This document shows positions 50,515 to 58,696 of a DNA stretch of 64,000 nucleotides, one piece after another. The translations under genes were made by a program, and so were the position numbers. The notes beneath the pieces are model-generated. The model ran no database searches and had not been told where the DNA came from. It worked only from the letters and a program-made list of their open reading frames with translations. Positions within the stretch are counted from its first letter, which is position 1. The number at the start of each line of letters is the position of its first letter. Origin of the DNA: Pinirhizobacter soli (GTDB lineage Bacteria; Pseudomonadota; Gammaproteobacteria; Xanthomonadales; Rhodanobacteraceae); contig NZ_JADZLQ010000001.1 in assembly GCF_015905305.1 (NCBI RefSeq), forward strand, positions 62,001 to 126,000, read 5' to 3'.

Positions 50515-51147
50515 TCAGGGCTTCACGAACCGATACACGAAGCGATCGGTCTCGCCCTTGATCGAAGGTTCGAACACCTTGATCGCGTGCGCATCGCCCT
50601 TTTTCGCGAGCATGCTGCTTTCCGCGTCCAGTACGAAGCCTGCCGCCTCAACCTCCTTGCGAACGGATGCAGGCTCAATCCGATGCAGCGATGGGGCGTC
50701 GCCCGTACCCGCCCCGGCAGCCGCGGCGTGGTCTACGATCACATAGGACCCGCCGGGCTTCAGCCGCTCGTACACAGCTCGATTGAATTGGGCCGCCGTC
50801 GCGCCATTGGCCTGCATCAGCGGGGTGTGGAGGTCGTGGTAGAACAGGTGCAGCCACAGCACATCTACCGATTGCGTGGCCTCCGGCATCGCCACCAGGT
50901 CCACCGAGACAACTTCCACGTTCTCCCGGCCCGGCTCCTTCGCAAGCGTTCGCATGTTGCCGACCGGATCGTTCTTGAAGTGGGCGACTTCGGCGGGCAC
51001 GAAACTGTAGACCCGGCCTTCCGGGCCCACGATGTCGGAGAAGAGACGGGTCCAGTCGCCGTCGCCAGGGTAAACGTCGATGACGGTGGAACCCGCATCG
51101 ACGCGTGCGAAACGGATCAACTCAGATTGCTTGGCTTGGTCGTACAT
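50515..51147 (-). CDS. Class I SAM-dependent methyltransferase, paralogue 1
   Basis: 210 residues. SAM-binding motif I is the variant 'STVIDVYPGDGDWTRLFSDIVGP' (normally DxGxGxG). Downstream come 'VDVLWLHLFYHDLHTPLM', 'VYERLKPGGSYVIVDHAAAAGAGTGDAPSLHRIEPASVRKEVEAAGF'. Very similar to the gene at 54999-55631, roughly nine residues in ten by eye. Last gene of a minus-strand operon SDR-SnoaL-methyltransferase. Relatives are annotated as methyltransferases of unknown small molecules, some as secreted. No signal peptide is seen here. Confidence 0.85.
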   Translation of the reverse strand: MYDQAKQSELIRFARVDAGSTVIDVYPGDGDWTRLFSDIVGPEGRVYSFVPAEVAHFKNDPVGNMRTLAKEPGRENVEVVSVDLVAMPEATQSVDVLWLHLFYHDLHTPLMQANGATAAQFNRAVYERLKPGGSYVIVDHAAAAGAGTGDAPSLHRIEPASVRKEVEAAGFVLDAESSMLAKKGDAHAIKVFEPSIKGETDRFVYRFVKP

Positions 51148-51158
51148 CGGGATCTCCG

Positions 51159-51575
51159 TTACGGTTGGGCAGATGTGTCCATCTGTGAGGCCCGAGCCAG
51201 TGCTTGGGTGTCTATGTACTCCCGGATCTTCGTTACCTTCCCGTTTTGAACGGTGATGGCGAAGACCCAGTTGTCCTTGAACGCCCTATTCGTGGCTTTG
51301 ATTTTCCCTGTAGCGACACCGATGACCAGAACCCGGTCTCCCTGCGCGACGAATTCGGGGGGCTCTGGGTATGTCGTTTCCACCTCGGCGGACGCCTTCT
51401 GAAGCACTTTCGCCAGTCCTGCGTGACCGCGGTGTGTTCCGGCCAGCGGCCAGTCCTTACCCGGAATGATCCACTCAACATCTTCGGCAACCAACGCGAG
51501 CAGACCTTGCTTATCGGCGCTGCCCATTGCCGCAAAGAAATCCTTCACAATCTGGACATTCTGTTCGGTGCTCAT
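51159..51575 (-). CDS. SnoaL/NTF2-like protein
   Basis: 138 residues, cone-shaped NTF2-like fold: 'IVKDFFAAMGSADKQGLLALVAEDVEWIIPGKDWPLAGTHRGHAGLAKVL', 'DNWVFAITVQNGKVTKIREYIDTQAL'. The family includes isomerases, cyclases and many of unknown role. It sits between the SDR (start side) and methyltransferase genes with gaps of 38 and 11 bp, clearly one operon. Confidence 0.87.
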   Translation of the reverse strand: MSTEQNVQIVKDFFAAMGSADKQGLLALVAEDVEWIIPGKDWPLAGTHRGHAGLAKVLQKASAEVETTYPEPPEFVAQGDRVLVIGVATGKIKATNRAFKDNWVFAITVQNGKVTKIREYIDTQALARASQMDTSAQP

Positions 51576-51613
51576 CGAATCTCTCCGCTTCGGTTACGTC
51601 TGGGCGTAGTGCG

Positions 51614-52348
51614 TCAGAGTTGCGCAAGGCCGCCGTCGACGGCTATCTCGCTGGCGGTCATGTAGCTGCTGTCCGACGACGCGAGAAAAGCGGCCACCGC
51701 CCCGATCTCCGTCGGATCGGCCATGCGCTTGAGCGGATTGAGCGAAGCGAAGAACTTCATACCTTCCTCCCCCAGCGCTGCCTTCGCAAGATCGGTCGCC
51801 GTCCCGCCGGGCGACAGCACGTTTACCCGGATGCCGGTGCCCTTCAGGTCCTCCGCCCAGGTCCGCGCTAGGTTGCGCACGGCCGCCTTGCTTGCGCTGT
51901 AGGCGGTCATGGCCGGGGCGCCCGTGGTGCCGGCGCTCGATCCGGTCAGGATGATCGAACCACCCTCGCCCATCAGCGGCAGCGCCTTCTGGACCGTGAA
52001 GATCGTACCCTTCACATTGACGTCGAAGGTTTCGTCGATGTGCTTGGCGGTGATTTCGCCGAGCCGAAGCTGGCTTCCCACCCCGGCATTGGCAAAGACG
52101 ATGTCGAGGGTTCCGCGCTCGGCCTTCACCGCCGCGTAGAGTCGGTCGAGGTCGGCCTCATTCGAGACCGAGCCCTTCACCGCGCGGGCATTAGGCCCAA
52201 GGTCGGCCACAGCGGCGTCGAGCGCCTCCTGCCGGCGGCCAAAGATGAAGACGAACGCGCCTTCCTCGATGAAGCGCTTTGCTGCGGCAAAGCCGATGCC
52301 GGTAGCGCCGCCGGTGATCACGGCGGTCTTTCCATTCAGTCTGGTCAT
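51614..52348 (-). CDS. Short-chain dehydrogenase/reductase, paralogue with intact active site
   Basis: 244 residues from ATG 52348; the frame extends upstream without support. Motifs: 'GGATGIGFAAAKRFIEEGAFVFIFGRR', 'NAG', catalytic Ser in 'LTGSSAG', 'AYSASKAAV' with Tyr and Lys, and C-terminal 'YMTASEIAVDGGLAQL'. Arg-Arg after the second strand suggests NADPH. First gene of the operon with SnoaL and methyltransferase, divergent from an HxlR regulator, which is the typical control for such SDRs. Confidence 0.92.
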   Translation of the reverse strand: MTRLNGKTAVITGGATGIGFAAAKRFIEEGAFVFIFGRRQEALDAAVADLGPNARAVKGSVSNEADLDRLYAAVKAERGTLDIVFANAGVGSQLRLGEITAKHIDETFDVNVKGTIFTVQKALPLMGEGGSIILTGSSAGTTGAPAMTAYSASKAAVRNLARTWAEDLKGTGIRVNVLSPGGTATDLAKAALGEEGMKFFASLNPLKRMADPTEIGAVAAFLASSDSSYMTASEIAVDGGLAQL

Positions 52349-52462
52349 AAGATGCATCTCTCTCTTGAGTTGTGCAGAGGCAGCGAACTGCTTGCCTAAG
52401 CACTGAAGATGCAGGCCTGATAACCTGAGGACAAGTATGCACTTTTTGGTAAGTATCAGAAA
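52349..52462. promoter_or_regulatory. Divergent promoter region of SDR operon and HxlR gene
   Basis: It contains AAGTAT at 52434 and again 18 bp further on, close to the HxlR start, on either side of a GCACTTTTTGGT stretch. Repeated GTA-containing boxes near the start are usual for HxlR-type operators. Exact promoter elements are not certain. Confidence 0.4.
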
Positions 52463-52825
52463 ATGAAGACGCCTCCTGAAATCTGCGATACCGGCTGCGG
52501 CCTCAATGCCACGCTGCGCATCATCTCGGGAAAGTGGAAACCGCTCGCCCTGTTTTTCCTGCGCGACGGACCGAAGCGTTACGGCGAGCTCAAGCGCTTG
52601 ATCCAGGGCGTCAGCGACAAGGTGCTGATCCAGCAATTGAAAGATCTGGAAGCCGATCACGTGATATCTCGGACCGACTATAAAGAAGTACCGCCGCACG
52701 TGGACTACGCGTTGACTCCACTCGGTCGCGGCCTGGCCGAGGCGATCATGCCGCTGTGTAGCTGGGGAACCGAGAACGCAGGGGAATTGGCGGGTATCTT
52801 TGCCAAGCGTGACGCTTTGCCCTAG
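52463..52825 (+). CDS. HxlR-family winged-helix regulator
   Basis: 120 residues. Conserved N-terminal cysteine region 'ICDTGCGLNATLRIISGKWKPLALFFLRDGPKRYGELKRLIQGVSDKVLIQQLKDLEADHVISRTDYKEVPPHVDYALTPLGRGL' covers the whole HxlR domain. Cys8 and Cys12 may sense redox or electrophiles, as in related regulators. Divergent from the SDR-SnoaL-methyltransferase operon and probably its regulator. Confidence 0.92.
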   Translation: MKTPPEICDTGCGLNATLRIISGKWKPLALFFLRDGPKRYGELKRLIQGVSDKVLIQQLKDLEADHVISRTDYKEVPPHVDYALTPLGRGLAEAIMPLCSWGTENAGELAGIFAKRDALP

Positions 52826-52841
52826 CGGGCAGGTGCCGCCT

Positions 52842-53069
52842 TCATCTTGATTGATTCAAGTTGAAGTAGCCAAGTGGAGAACTTCCTCCAAGCCCCAAGC
52901 TGAAGTAGTCGCCCTTGACCGAAGGTCCTCCGAATGGGCCTTGCAGCCAAAGATATGCATCGCATACCTCGTTGCGGCCAATCGTCAGTTGCTTGTCTTC
53001 TATTTTGTAGGAGAGTGGGTCTGACGTTGGGACGCACACGAGCACCAGTGTTGAGGTGGCGGGATCCAC
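52842..53069 (-). pseudogene. Truncated paralogue of the secreted protein at 48835
   Basis: The 75-codon frame (GTG 53069) reads 'VDPATSTL...PTSDPLSYKIEDKQLTIGRNEVCDAYLWLQGPFGGPSVKGDYFSLG...GYFNL', closely matching the last half of the protein encoded at 48835-49257. The signal peptide and first ~65 residues are missing, and an in-frame stop lies 15 bp upstream. A leftover of a local duplication. Confidence 0.7.
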
Positions 53070-53164
53070 TCCTGCGCCGGGTTATCGCCTGGTCCCCACC
53101 ACCCCGCACCTTGGGCAAGTGGGCGTGGCATTTTTAGTTGGCGCATACTCACGGTTTAATTCAA

Positions 53165-53437
53165 ATGAAACCGGGGCGCCCCATCAAACAATCTATCCCC
53201 ACCCAGCTCGCCGTGGGCCAAATCTACCCTGCGATGCTGACTTCGCTGACGCCCGCCGGCAGTGGATGGTACGCCCGGCTTGAATGCGGTGTCGATGCGA
53301 TTGTCCCTCGCCCCTATGGTTCAAATGGACCGATTCTGGGCGATGCGGTGATTATACGTCTGCTCGGAATCAATCAAGCGACCGGGGCCGTGGTCGGCAC
53401 GCTGGTGCAGGGCAAAACCATCAGCAGTATTCGATAG
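53165..53437 (+). CDS. Small hypothetical protein, possible OB-fold
   Basis: 90 residues from ATG 53165 (a TTG at 53138 is in frame). After a basic start, 'LAVGQIYPAMLTSLTPAGSGWYARLECGVDAIVPRPYGSNGPILGDAVIIRLLGINQATGAVVGTLVQGK' has the strand spacing of an S1-like OB domain. I do not recognise a specific family. It ends 9 bp from the TetR gene on the other strand. Confidence 0.5.
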   Translation: MKPGRPIKQSIPTQLAVGQIYPAMLTSLTPAGSGWYARLECGVDAIVPRPYGSNGPILGDAVIIRLLGINQATGAVVGTLVQGKTISSIR

Positions 53438-53445
53438 CTCCTGGC

Positions 53446-54000
53446 CTAGTTTTCGCTCTGCGTCAGGATGGCGCTCGCGATGATGTGAACGAGATGATCG
53501 GCCCGTGGCGCGAATGAAGGTAGGTCGACGAGCCAGCCGAGCGCCGACATCAGACCGAACAGGTCGTCCCCATTCATATCGGTGCGCGCTTTACCTGCGG
53601 CCTGAGCGCGGAGCAGGATTCGCGCGCTCGCTGAGTGCACCGCTGCACACGAAGCATAAAGAGCGGAGTCTGGGTTCGTGTGGGCGGCCGCCATCATGGC
53701 GACGACGCCCCTATAGCTTTGGGCGAAAGCCATCCATTCGCGAAACCAGGACAAGAGCGCCTCGTCAGGTGAATTCGATGCTTCGAGTTCGTCTGCCTTC
53801 TGCGTCAGTGCGTCCAGATTCGTACACAGCAACGCTTCGAACAGGGCTTCTCGCGTCGGAAAATGGCGAAGCAGCGTGGCCAATCCGACATCGGCCTGAC
53901 GGGCGATATCGCGCATCGACGCATCGGCGCCGTGCTCGGTGACGACCTCATGCGCGACTGTGAGGATGTGGCTGTAATTTTTTTTTGCGTCGGCTCGCAT
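53446..54000 (-). CDS. TetR-family repressor
   Basis: 184 residues from ATG 54000. Helix-turn-helix 'ILTVAHEVVTEHGADASMRDIARQADVGLATLLRHFPTREALFEALL'; the C-terminal domain 'LFGLMSALGWLVDLP' is typical of the SbtR-like subgroup. Divergent from the SDR-methyltransferase pair at 54159 across 158 bp, which contain a strong promoter overlapped by a perfect GATCC-type palindrome and a second such palindrome. Confidence 0.9.
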   Translation of the reverse strand: MRADAKKNYSHILTVAHEVVTEHGADASMRDIARQADVGLATLLRHFPTREALFEALLCTNLDALTQKADELEASNSPDEALLSWFREWMAFAQSYRGVVAMMAAAHTNPDSALYASCAAVHSASARILLRAQAAGKARTDMNGDDLFGLMSALGWLVDLPSFAPRADHLVHIIASAILTQSEN

Positions 54001-54010
54001 GGGTTGTCTC

Positions 54011-54046
54011 TTGACAAACGGACCACTGATCCATATATTTGGATCA
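54011..54046 (+). promoter_or_regulatory. Strong sigma70 promoter with operator over its -10 box
   Basis: Consensus -35 TTGACA (54011-54016), 17-bp spacer, -10 TATATT (54034-54039). The palindrome TGATCCA/TGGATCA (54027-54046) encloses the -10 completely. Binding of the divergent TetR product would block RNA polymerase. It drives the SDR gene at 54159. Confidence 0.75.
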
Positions 54047-54072
54047 CTGGTTCGGTTGCTGTGAATAGGATC

Positions 54073-54087
54073 TGGATCGGCGATCCA
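54073..54087. promoter_or_regulatory. Second GATCC-type palindrome
   Basis: TGGATCG, G, CGATCCA: perfect 7-bp arms 27 bp beyond the first operator, sharing the GGATC/GATCC core. It may be a second TetR site in the leader of the SDR mRNA. Confidence 0.6.
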
Positions 54088-54158
54088 AATGATACAGCGC
54101 CTTTCCACGAATGTGAACAGCGGCGCTGCCTTACACCACAAACGAAAGGTGGAAGATT

Positions 54159-54911
54159 GTGAAAAATTTAGAAGGTAAGGTTGTAGTTATCACGGGCGGA
54201 AGCAGCGGGATTGGCTTGGCCACAGCCAAGCGCTTCGTGGAAGAAGGTGCGCACGTGGTGATCACTGGGCGACGAGAGAAAGAGCTGAAGGAGGCCGCCG
54301 CCTCCATCAAGAAAAACGTTACGACGGTCGTGGGCGACGTGTCGCGCTTGGAAGATCTGGACCGGCTCTATGCCGTGGTGAAAGAGAAACATGGTCACAT
54401 CGACGTTCTCTTCGCGAACGCGGGCGCAGGGACAATCGCACCGCTCGAGGCCGCTACCGAGGCCCATTTTGACCAGACCTTCGACGTGAACGTGAAGGGA
54501 ATGTTCTTTACGGTACAGAAGGCCCTTCCCCTCTTCAAAGACGGCGGTTCGATTGTCCTGAACTCTTCGGTCTCAAACGTCCTTGGGCTTGCAGGATTTA
54601 CCGCTTACGCGGCGAGTAAGGCGGCTGTGCGCAACTTCGCGCGCGGCTGGGCTTCGGAATTGAAAGACCGCAAGATCCGCGTGAATAGTATGAGTCCCGG
54701 AGCAATCGACACCCCGGCCTTGGCGACGACGACGGGCCTTACCGCTGAACAGGCCGAGCAAGCAGTCGCACAGTTCACCTCGCAGATCCCCATGGGCCGC
54801 AGAGGCATGCCCGAGGAAATCGCGGCAGCAGTCGCGTTCCTCGCCTCCGATGAAAGTTCTTACATCACCGGTGCGGATCTCCCCGTCGATGGAGGCATGG
54901 CGCAGGTCTGA
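54159..54911 (+). CDS. Short-chain dehydrogenase/reductase, paralogue
   Basis: 250 residues from GTG 54159 (AGGTGGAAG upstream). 'GGSSGIGLATAKRFVEEGAHVVITGRR', 'NAGAGTIAPLEAATEAHFDQTFDVNVKG', catalytic 'LNSSVSN' and 'AYAASKAAV', and 'YITGADLPVDGGMAQV'. Paralogue of the genes at 51614 and 45432. It is followed 87 bp later by a methyltransferase paralogue, mirroring the 51-52 kb operon without the SnoaL gene. Controlled by the divergent TetR. Confidence 0.92.
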   Translation: MKNLEGKVVVITGGSSGIGLATAKRFVEEGAHVVITGRREKELKEAAASIKKNVTTVVGDVSRLEDLDRLYAVVKEKHGHIDVLFANAGAGTIAPLEAATEAHFDQTFDVNVKGMFFTVQKALPLFKDGGSIVLNSSVSNVLGLAGFTAYAASKAAVRNFARGWASELKDRKIRVNSMSPGAIDTPALATTTGLTAEQAEQAVAQFTSQIPMGRRGMPEEIAAAVAFLASDESSYITGADLPVDGGMAQV

Positions 54912-54998
54912 CCTCAGAGCGCTCCCATGGCTGGCCCACAAGCCCCGCCAGTCGTGGGCCCCGCGCTCGTCGAATACCCTGAAGCAATGGAGATTTCA

Positions 54999-55631
54999 AT
55001 GTACGACCCATCCAAATTATCCGAGTTGATCCGGTTCGCACGCGTCGAAGCTGGCTCCACCGTTATCGACGTTTACCCAGGCGACGGCGACTGGACCCGT
55101 CGCTTCTCCGACGTCGTGGGGCCCAAAGGACGGGTCTACACTTTCGTGCCAGCCGAAGTCGCCCACTTCAAGAACGATCCGGTGGGTCTCATGCGGACGC
55201 TTGCGAAGGAGCCGGGCCGGGAGAACGTGGAAGTTGTCTCGGTGGACCTCGTGGCGATGCCGGAGGCCACGCAATCGGTAGATGTGTTGTGGCTGCACCT
55301 GTTTTACCACGACCTCCACACCCCGCTGATGCAGGCCCATGGCGCGACGGCGGCCCAGTTCAATCGAGCCGTGTACGAGCGGCTGAAGCCCGGTGGATCC
55401 TATGTCATCGTCGACCACGCCGCGGCCGCCGGGACGGGCACGAGCGACGCCCCATCGCTGCATCGGATCGAACCTGCATCCGTTCGCAAGGAGGTAGAGG
55501 CGGCCGGCTTCGTACTGGACGCGGAAAGCACCATGCTCGCGAACAAGGACGATCCGCAGTCAATCAAGGTGTTCGATCCCTCGATCAAGGGCGAGACCGA
55601 TCGCTTCGTTTATCAGTTCGTGAAGCCCTGA
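54999..55631 (+). CDS. Class I SAM-dependent methyltransferase, paralogue 2
   Basis: 210 residues from ATG 54999 (GGAG 6 nt upstream); ATG 54987 and 54927 are in frame but less suited. Same length and motifs as the gene at 50515 ('IDVYPGDGDWTRRFSDVVGP', 'VDVLWLHLFYHDLHTPLM', 'RLKPGGSYVIVDHAAAAG'), differing mainly at the ends. Co-directional with the SDR gene. Its 3' end overlaps the RND pump gene on the other strand by 19 bp. Confidence 0.85.
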   Translation: MYDPSKLSELIRFARVEAGSTVIDVYPGDGDWTRRFSDVVGPKGRVYTFVPAEVAHFKNDPVGLMRTLAKEPGRENVEVVSVDLVAMPEATQSVDVLWLHLFYHDLHTPLMQAHGATAAQFNRAVYERLKPGGSYVIVDHAAAAGTGTSDAPSLHRIEPASVRKEVEAAGFVLDAESTMLANKDDPQSIKVFDPSIKGETDRFVYQFVKP

Positions 55632-58600
55632 CGGGTGGCGTTTCCCGGCCGGATCTTGAACCAGATGGAATACATCGCCGGCAGGAACACCAGGGTGAGG
55701 ATCGTTCCCGCCAAGGTGCCACCGATCAGCGTGTAGGCGAGGGTTCCCCAGAACACCGAATGGGTCAGCGGAATGAACGCCAGGATCGCTGCCAGCGCGG
55801 TAAGGATCACCGGCCGCGCGCGCTGCACGGTAGCTTCGACCACTGCGTGGAACGGGCTCAGCCCGGCCCCTTCGTTGTGATGGATCTGCCCGATCAGGAT
55901 CAGCGTGTTACGCATCAGGATGCCCGATAACGCAATCAGTCCGACCAATGCGTTGATGCCGAACGGCTGCCTGAACAGGATCAACGTAGGTACCACGCCG
56001 ATCAGACCCAGCGGACTGGTCAGGAACACCATCACCATCGCGGAAATGGAGCGCACCTGGAAGATGATGATCAGCAAGGTGGCAGCCAACATGATCGGGA
56101 ACAGAGGCAGCATGGCTTTCGTCGCCTTGCCCGACTCCTCTATCGAGCCGGCTTCTTCGATGCGGTACCCGCTGGGCAGCTTGGCGATGGTCGGCTGCAG
56201 CTGCTTGGCAATGGCAGTGGACACATCAGGCGGCTGCAGGTCCTCGGCGATGTCGCCGCGTACAGTGATGGTCGGCTCGCGGTCGCGCCGGCGGATGACC
56301 GGCTCTTCCATGCGTACGTCCACCTTGCCCACCTGCGACAGCGGAATGCGCTGCCCGCTGGCGCCGGCCAGCGTGAAGTCGCCGATCTTGGCCGGATCCA
56401 GGCGCACGTCGCCTGCCGAGCGCGCCACCACCTGCACGGTGCGTATGTCCTCACGCACGGTGCTGACGGGTATGCCGCTTAGCAAGAACTGCAGTTGTTG
56501 CGCCACCGCACTGGAACTGAGCCCCACCGCCTGCAGGCGGTCCTGCTGCAAGGTGAAATGCAGTGTGGGTGTGCGCGTACCCCAATCGGTGTTGACCGTT
56601 CGCATCATGGGACTGGCATCCATCACCTGCTCCACCTCGGTCGCGATGCTGCGCAGCTTGTCCGGATCAGGACCGGACACGCGGAAAGCGACGGGGAACG
56701 GCGAATAGGGGCCAAACACCAGCTGAGTGACGCGCACGCGCGCCTCCGAGCCAAGGCCTTCAGCGATTGCCTTGCGCAGCCGATGCTTCAGTGCTTCGCG
56801 CTCCTCTTCGTTGTCGGTGCGAATGACGATCTTGGCAAACGAAGGGTCAGGCAGCTCCGGCCCCATCGCCAGATAGAAACGCGGCGCACCCTGGCCGATG
56901 TAGGTGGTGACGATCTTGGCTTCCTTCTGCTTGGCCAGCCACGCTTCCACCTTTGCCGACGCAGCACTGGTCTGTTCGATCGACGTGCCATAAGGCATCT
57001 GCACTTCCACCAGCACCTCCGGCCGGTCGGAGATAGGGAAAAACTGCTTCTTCACCACCGCCATGCCGAGGATGGCCAGCACGAAAAGGCCCACCACGGA
57101 TCCGGCCACCAGCCATTTGCGCGCGATGATGCGCCCCAGCAATTCGCGGAAGCGGTTGTAGCGAGGAGTGTTGTAGATCGCCTCGTGGCCACCTTCGACC
57201 TTTTTGAGTTCGGGCAGCATCTTCACGCCCAGGTACGGCGTGAAGACCACCGCCACCACCCAGGAGGCGACTAGCGCAATGCCCACGATCCAGAACATGT
57301 TGCTGGTGTATTCGCCAGCGGTGGAGCGTGCGAAGCCATTGGGCATGAAGCCCACCGCCGTGACCAGCGTGCCCGCCAGCATGGGTGCGGCCGTGTGGCT
57401 CCACGCATAGGCGGAAGCAGCCACACGGCTGTAGCCCTCCTCCATCTTCACCACCATCATCTCGATGGCGATGATGGCGTCGTCCACCAGCAGGCCAAGC
57501 GCCAGAATCAACGAACCCAACGTGATGCGATCGAAATTCTTGCCGGTGGCAGCCATCATCACGAACACCACCGCCAGCGTCAGCGGTACCGCTGCGGCCA
57601 CCACGAGTCCCACGCGCCAGCCCATGCTGACGAAGCACACCAGCATCACCACCAGCAGTGCGACGAAAAACTTCAGCATGAACTCATCGACCGCCGAGCT
57701 GATGTTCACGGCCTGGTCGGTGACTTTGGTGAGGTTCATACCCAGCGGCAACCCGGCATTGATCGTGCCGACTTCGCTGTCCAGCGCCTTGCCCAGGTCT
57801 AACCCGTTCCATCCATCGCGCATGACGATGCCCAGCAACAAGGCAGGTTCGCCGTTGTTCCGGATCATGAAGGTGGCGGGATCTTCGTAGCCGCGCTTGA
57901 CTGTGGCGATATCCGACAACTTCAGCGTACGACCGTGCGCGATTACCGGGGTGTCGCGGATCTTCTGCAACGAATCGAAGGCGCCGTCCAGGCGAATGAA
58001 TACCTCCGACCCCTTCGTTTCAACGGAGCCCGCTGGTGTCAGTGCGTTCTGGCCGTTGACCGCGGCGAACACGTCCTGCGAACTCACGCCCAGCGTGGCC
58101 AGGCGATCGTGTGAGAACTCCACGTAGATCTTCTCCGCCTGCTCGCCGATGATGTTGACCTTCTTCACGCCCGGCACATGCAACAGGCGTTGGCGCAAGT
58201 CTTCCGCATCGCGCACCAGCAGGCGTTGAGGTTCGCCCTTGGCTTTTAGCGCGAACAGCGCAAAGGTGACGTCGGCGTATTCGTCATTGACCAACGGCCC
58301 GATCACGCCGGGCGGAAGATTGCTGATCTCATCGCCGACTTTCTTGCGCGCCTGGTAGAACTCTTCCTGCACGGCCGATGGCGGCGTGCTGTCGAGCAAC
58401 GTCAAGGTGGTGAAAGCAAGGCCAGGACGCGTATAGGTTTCGGTACGGTCGTACCAGCGCAGCTCCTGCATGCGCTTTTCGATCTTTTCGGCGACCTGGT
58501 CCTGCATTTCCTGCGCGGTGGCGCCAGGCCATGCGGTGATGATGGTCATCACCTTCACCGTAAAGGCCGGATCTTCCGCACGTCCCAGCTTAAAGAATGC

Positions 58601-58696
58601 CAGCAGCCCGGCCAGCGAGATCAGCAAGATCAGGAACAAGGTGATGGAGCGCTCACGCACGGCAAGCGCAGAGAGATTGAAACGGCCTTCGCTCAC
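55613..58696 (-). CDS. RND-family inner-membrane efflux pump
   Basis: 1,027 residues, the usual RND length. N-terminal 'LAVRERSITLFLILLISLAGLLAFFKLGRAEDPAFTVK', two large periplasmic loops and twelve membrane helices. The proton-relay pair is in 'LILALGLLVDDAIIAIEMM' and the second half has 'LVGLIALSGILMRNTLILI'. The 'GRAEDPAFTVK' start places it in the AcrB/MexW-like HAE1-type branch often paired with NodT channels. Exports hydrophobic compounds with the adaptor (ATGA overlap) and the outer-membrane factor at 60603. Substrates unknown. Confidence 0.93.
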   Translation of the reverse strand: MSEGRFNLSALAVRERSITLFLILLISLAGLLAFFKLGRAEDPAFTVKVMTIITAWPGATAQEMQDQVAEKIEKRMQELRWYDRTETYTRPGLAFTTLTLLDSTPPSAVQEEFYQARKKVGDEISNLPPGVIGPLVNDEYADVTFALFALKAKGEPQRLLVRDAEDLRQRLLHVPGVKKVNIIGEQAEKIYVEFSHDRLATLGVSSQDVFAAVNGQNALTPAGSVETKGSEVFIRLDGAFDSLQKIRDTPVIAHGRTLKLSDIATVKRGYEDPATFMIRNNGEPALLLGIVMRDGWNGLDLGKALDSEVGTINAGLPLGMNLTKVTDQAVNISSAVDEFMLKFFVALLVVMLVCFVSMGWRVGLVVAAAVPLTLAVVFVMMAATGKNFDRITLGSLILALGLLVDDAIIAIEMMVVKMEEGYSRVAASAYAWSHTAAPMLAGTLVTAVGFMPNGFARSTAGEYTSNMFWIVGIALVASWVVAVVFTPYLGVKMLPELKKVEGGHEAIYNTPRYNRFRELLGRIIARKWLVAGSVVGLFVLAILGMAVVKKQFFPISDRPEVLVEVQMPYGTSIEQTSAASAKVEAWLAKQKEAKIVTTYIGQGAPRFYLAMGPELPDPSFAKIVIRTDNEEEREALKHRLRKAIAEGLGSEARVRVTQLVFGPYSPFPVAFRVSGPDPDKLRSIATEVEQVMDASPMMRTVNTDWGTRTPTLHFTLQQDRLQAVGLSSSAVAQQLQFLLSGIPVSTVREDIRTVQVVARSAGDVRLDPAKIGDFTLAGASGQRIPLSQVGKVDVRMEEPVIRRRDREPTITVRGDIAEDLQPPDVSTAIAKQLQPTIAKLPSGYRIEEAGSIEESGKATKAMLPLFPIMLAATLLIIIFQVRSISAMVMVFLTSPLGLIGVVPTLILFRQPFGINALVGLIALSGILMRNTLILIGQIHHNEGAGLSPFHAVVEATVQRARPVILTALAAILAFIPLTHSVFWGTLAYTLIGGTLAGTILTLVFLPAMYSIWFKIRPGNATRQGFTN

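Noticed and set aside
53497-53512. Terminator or tRNA-like features in the intergenic gaps
   Set aside because: I looked for clover-leaf ends with GTTCGAA boxes and for stems followed by T-tracts. GGTTCGAA-like strings found lie inside coding genes, and the strong stems lack T-tracts.
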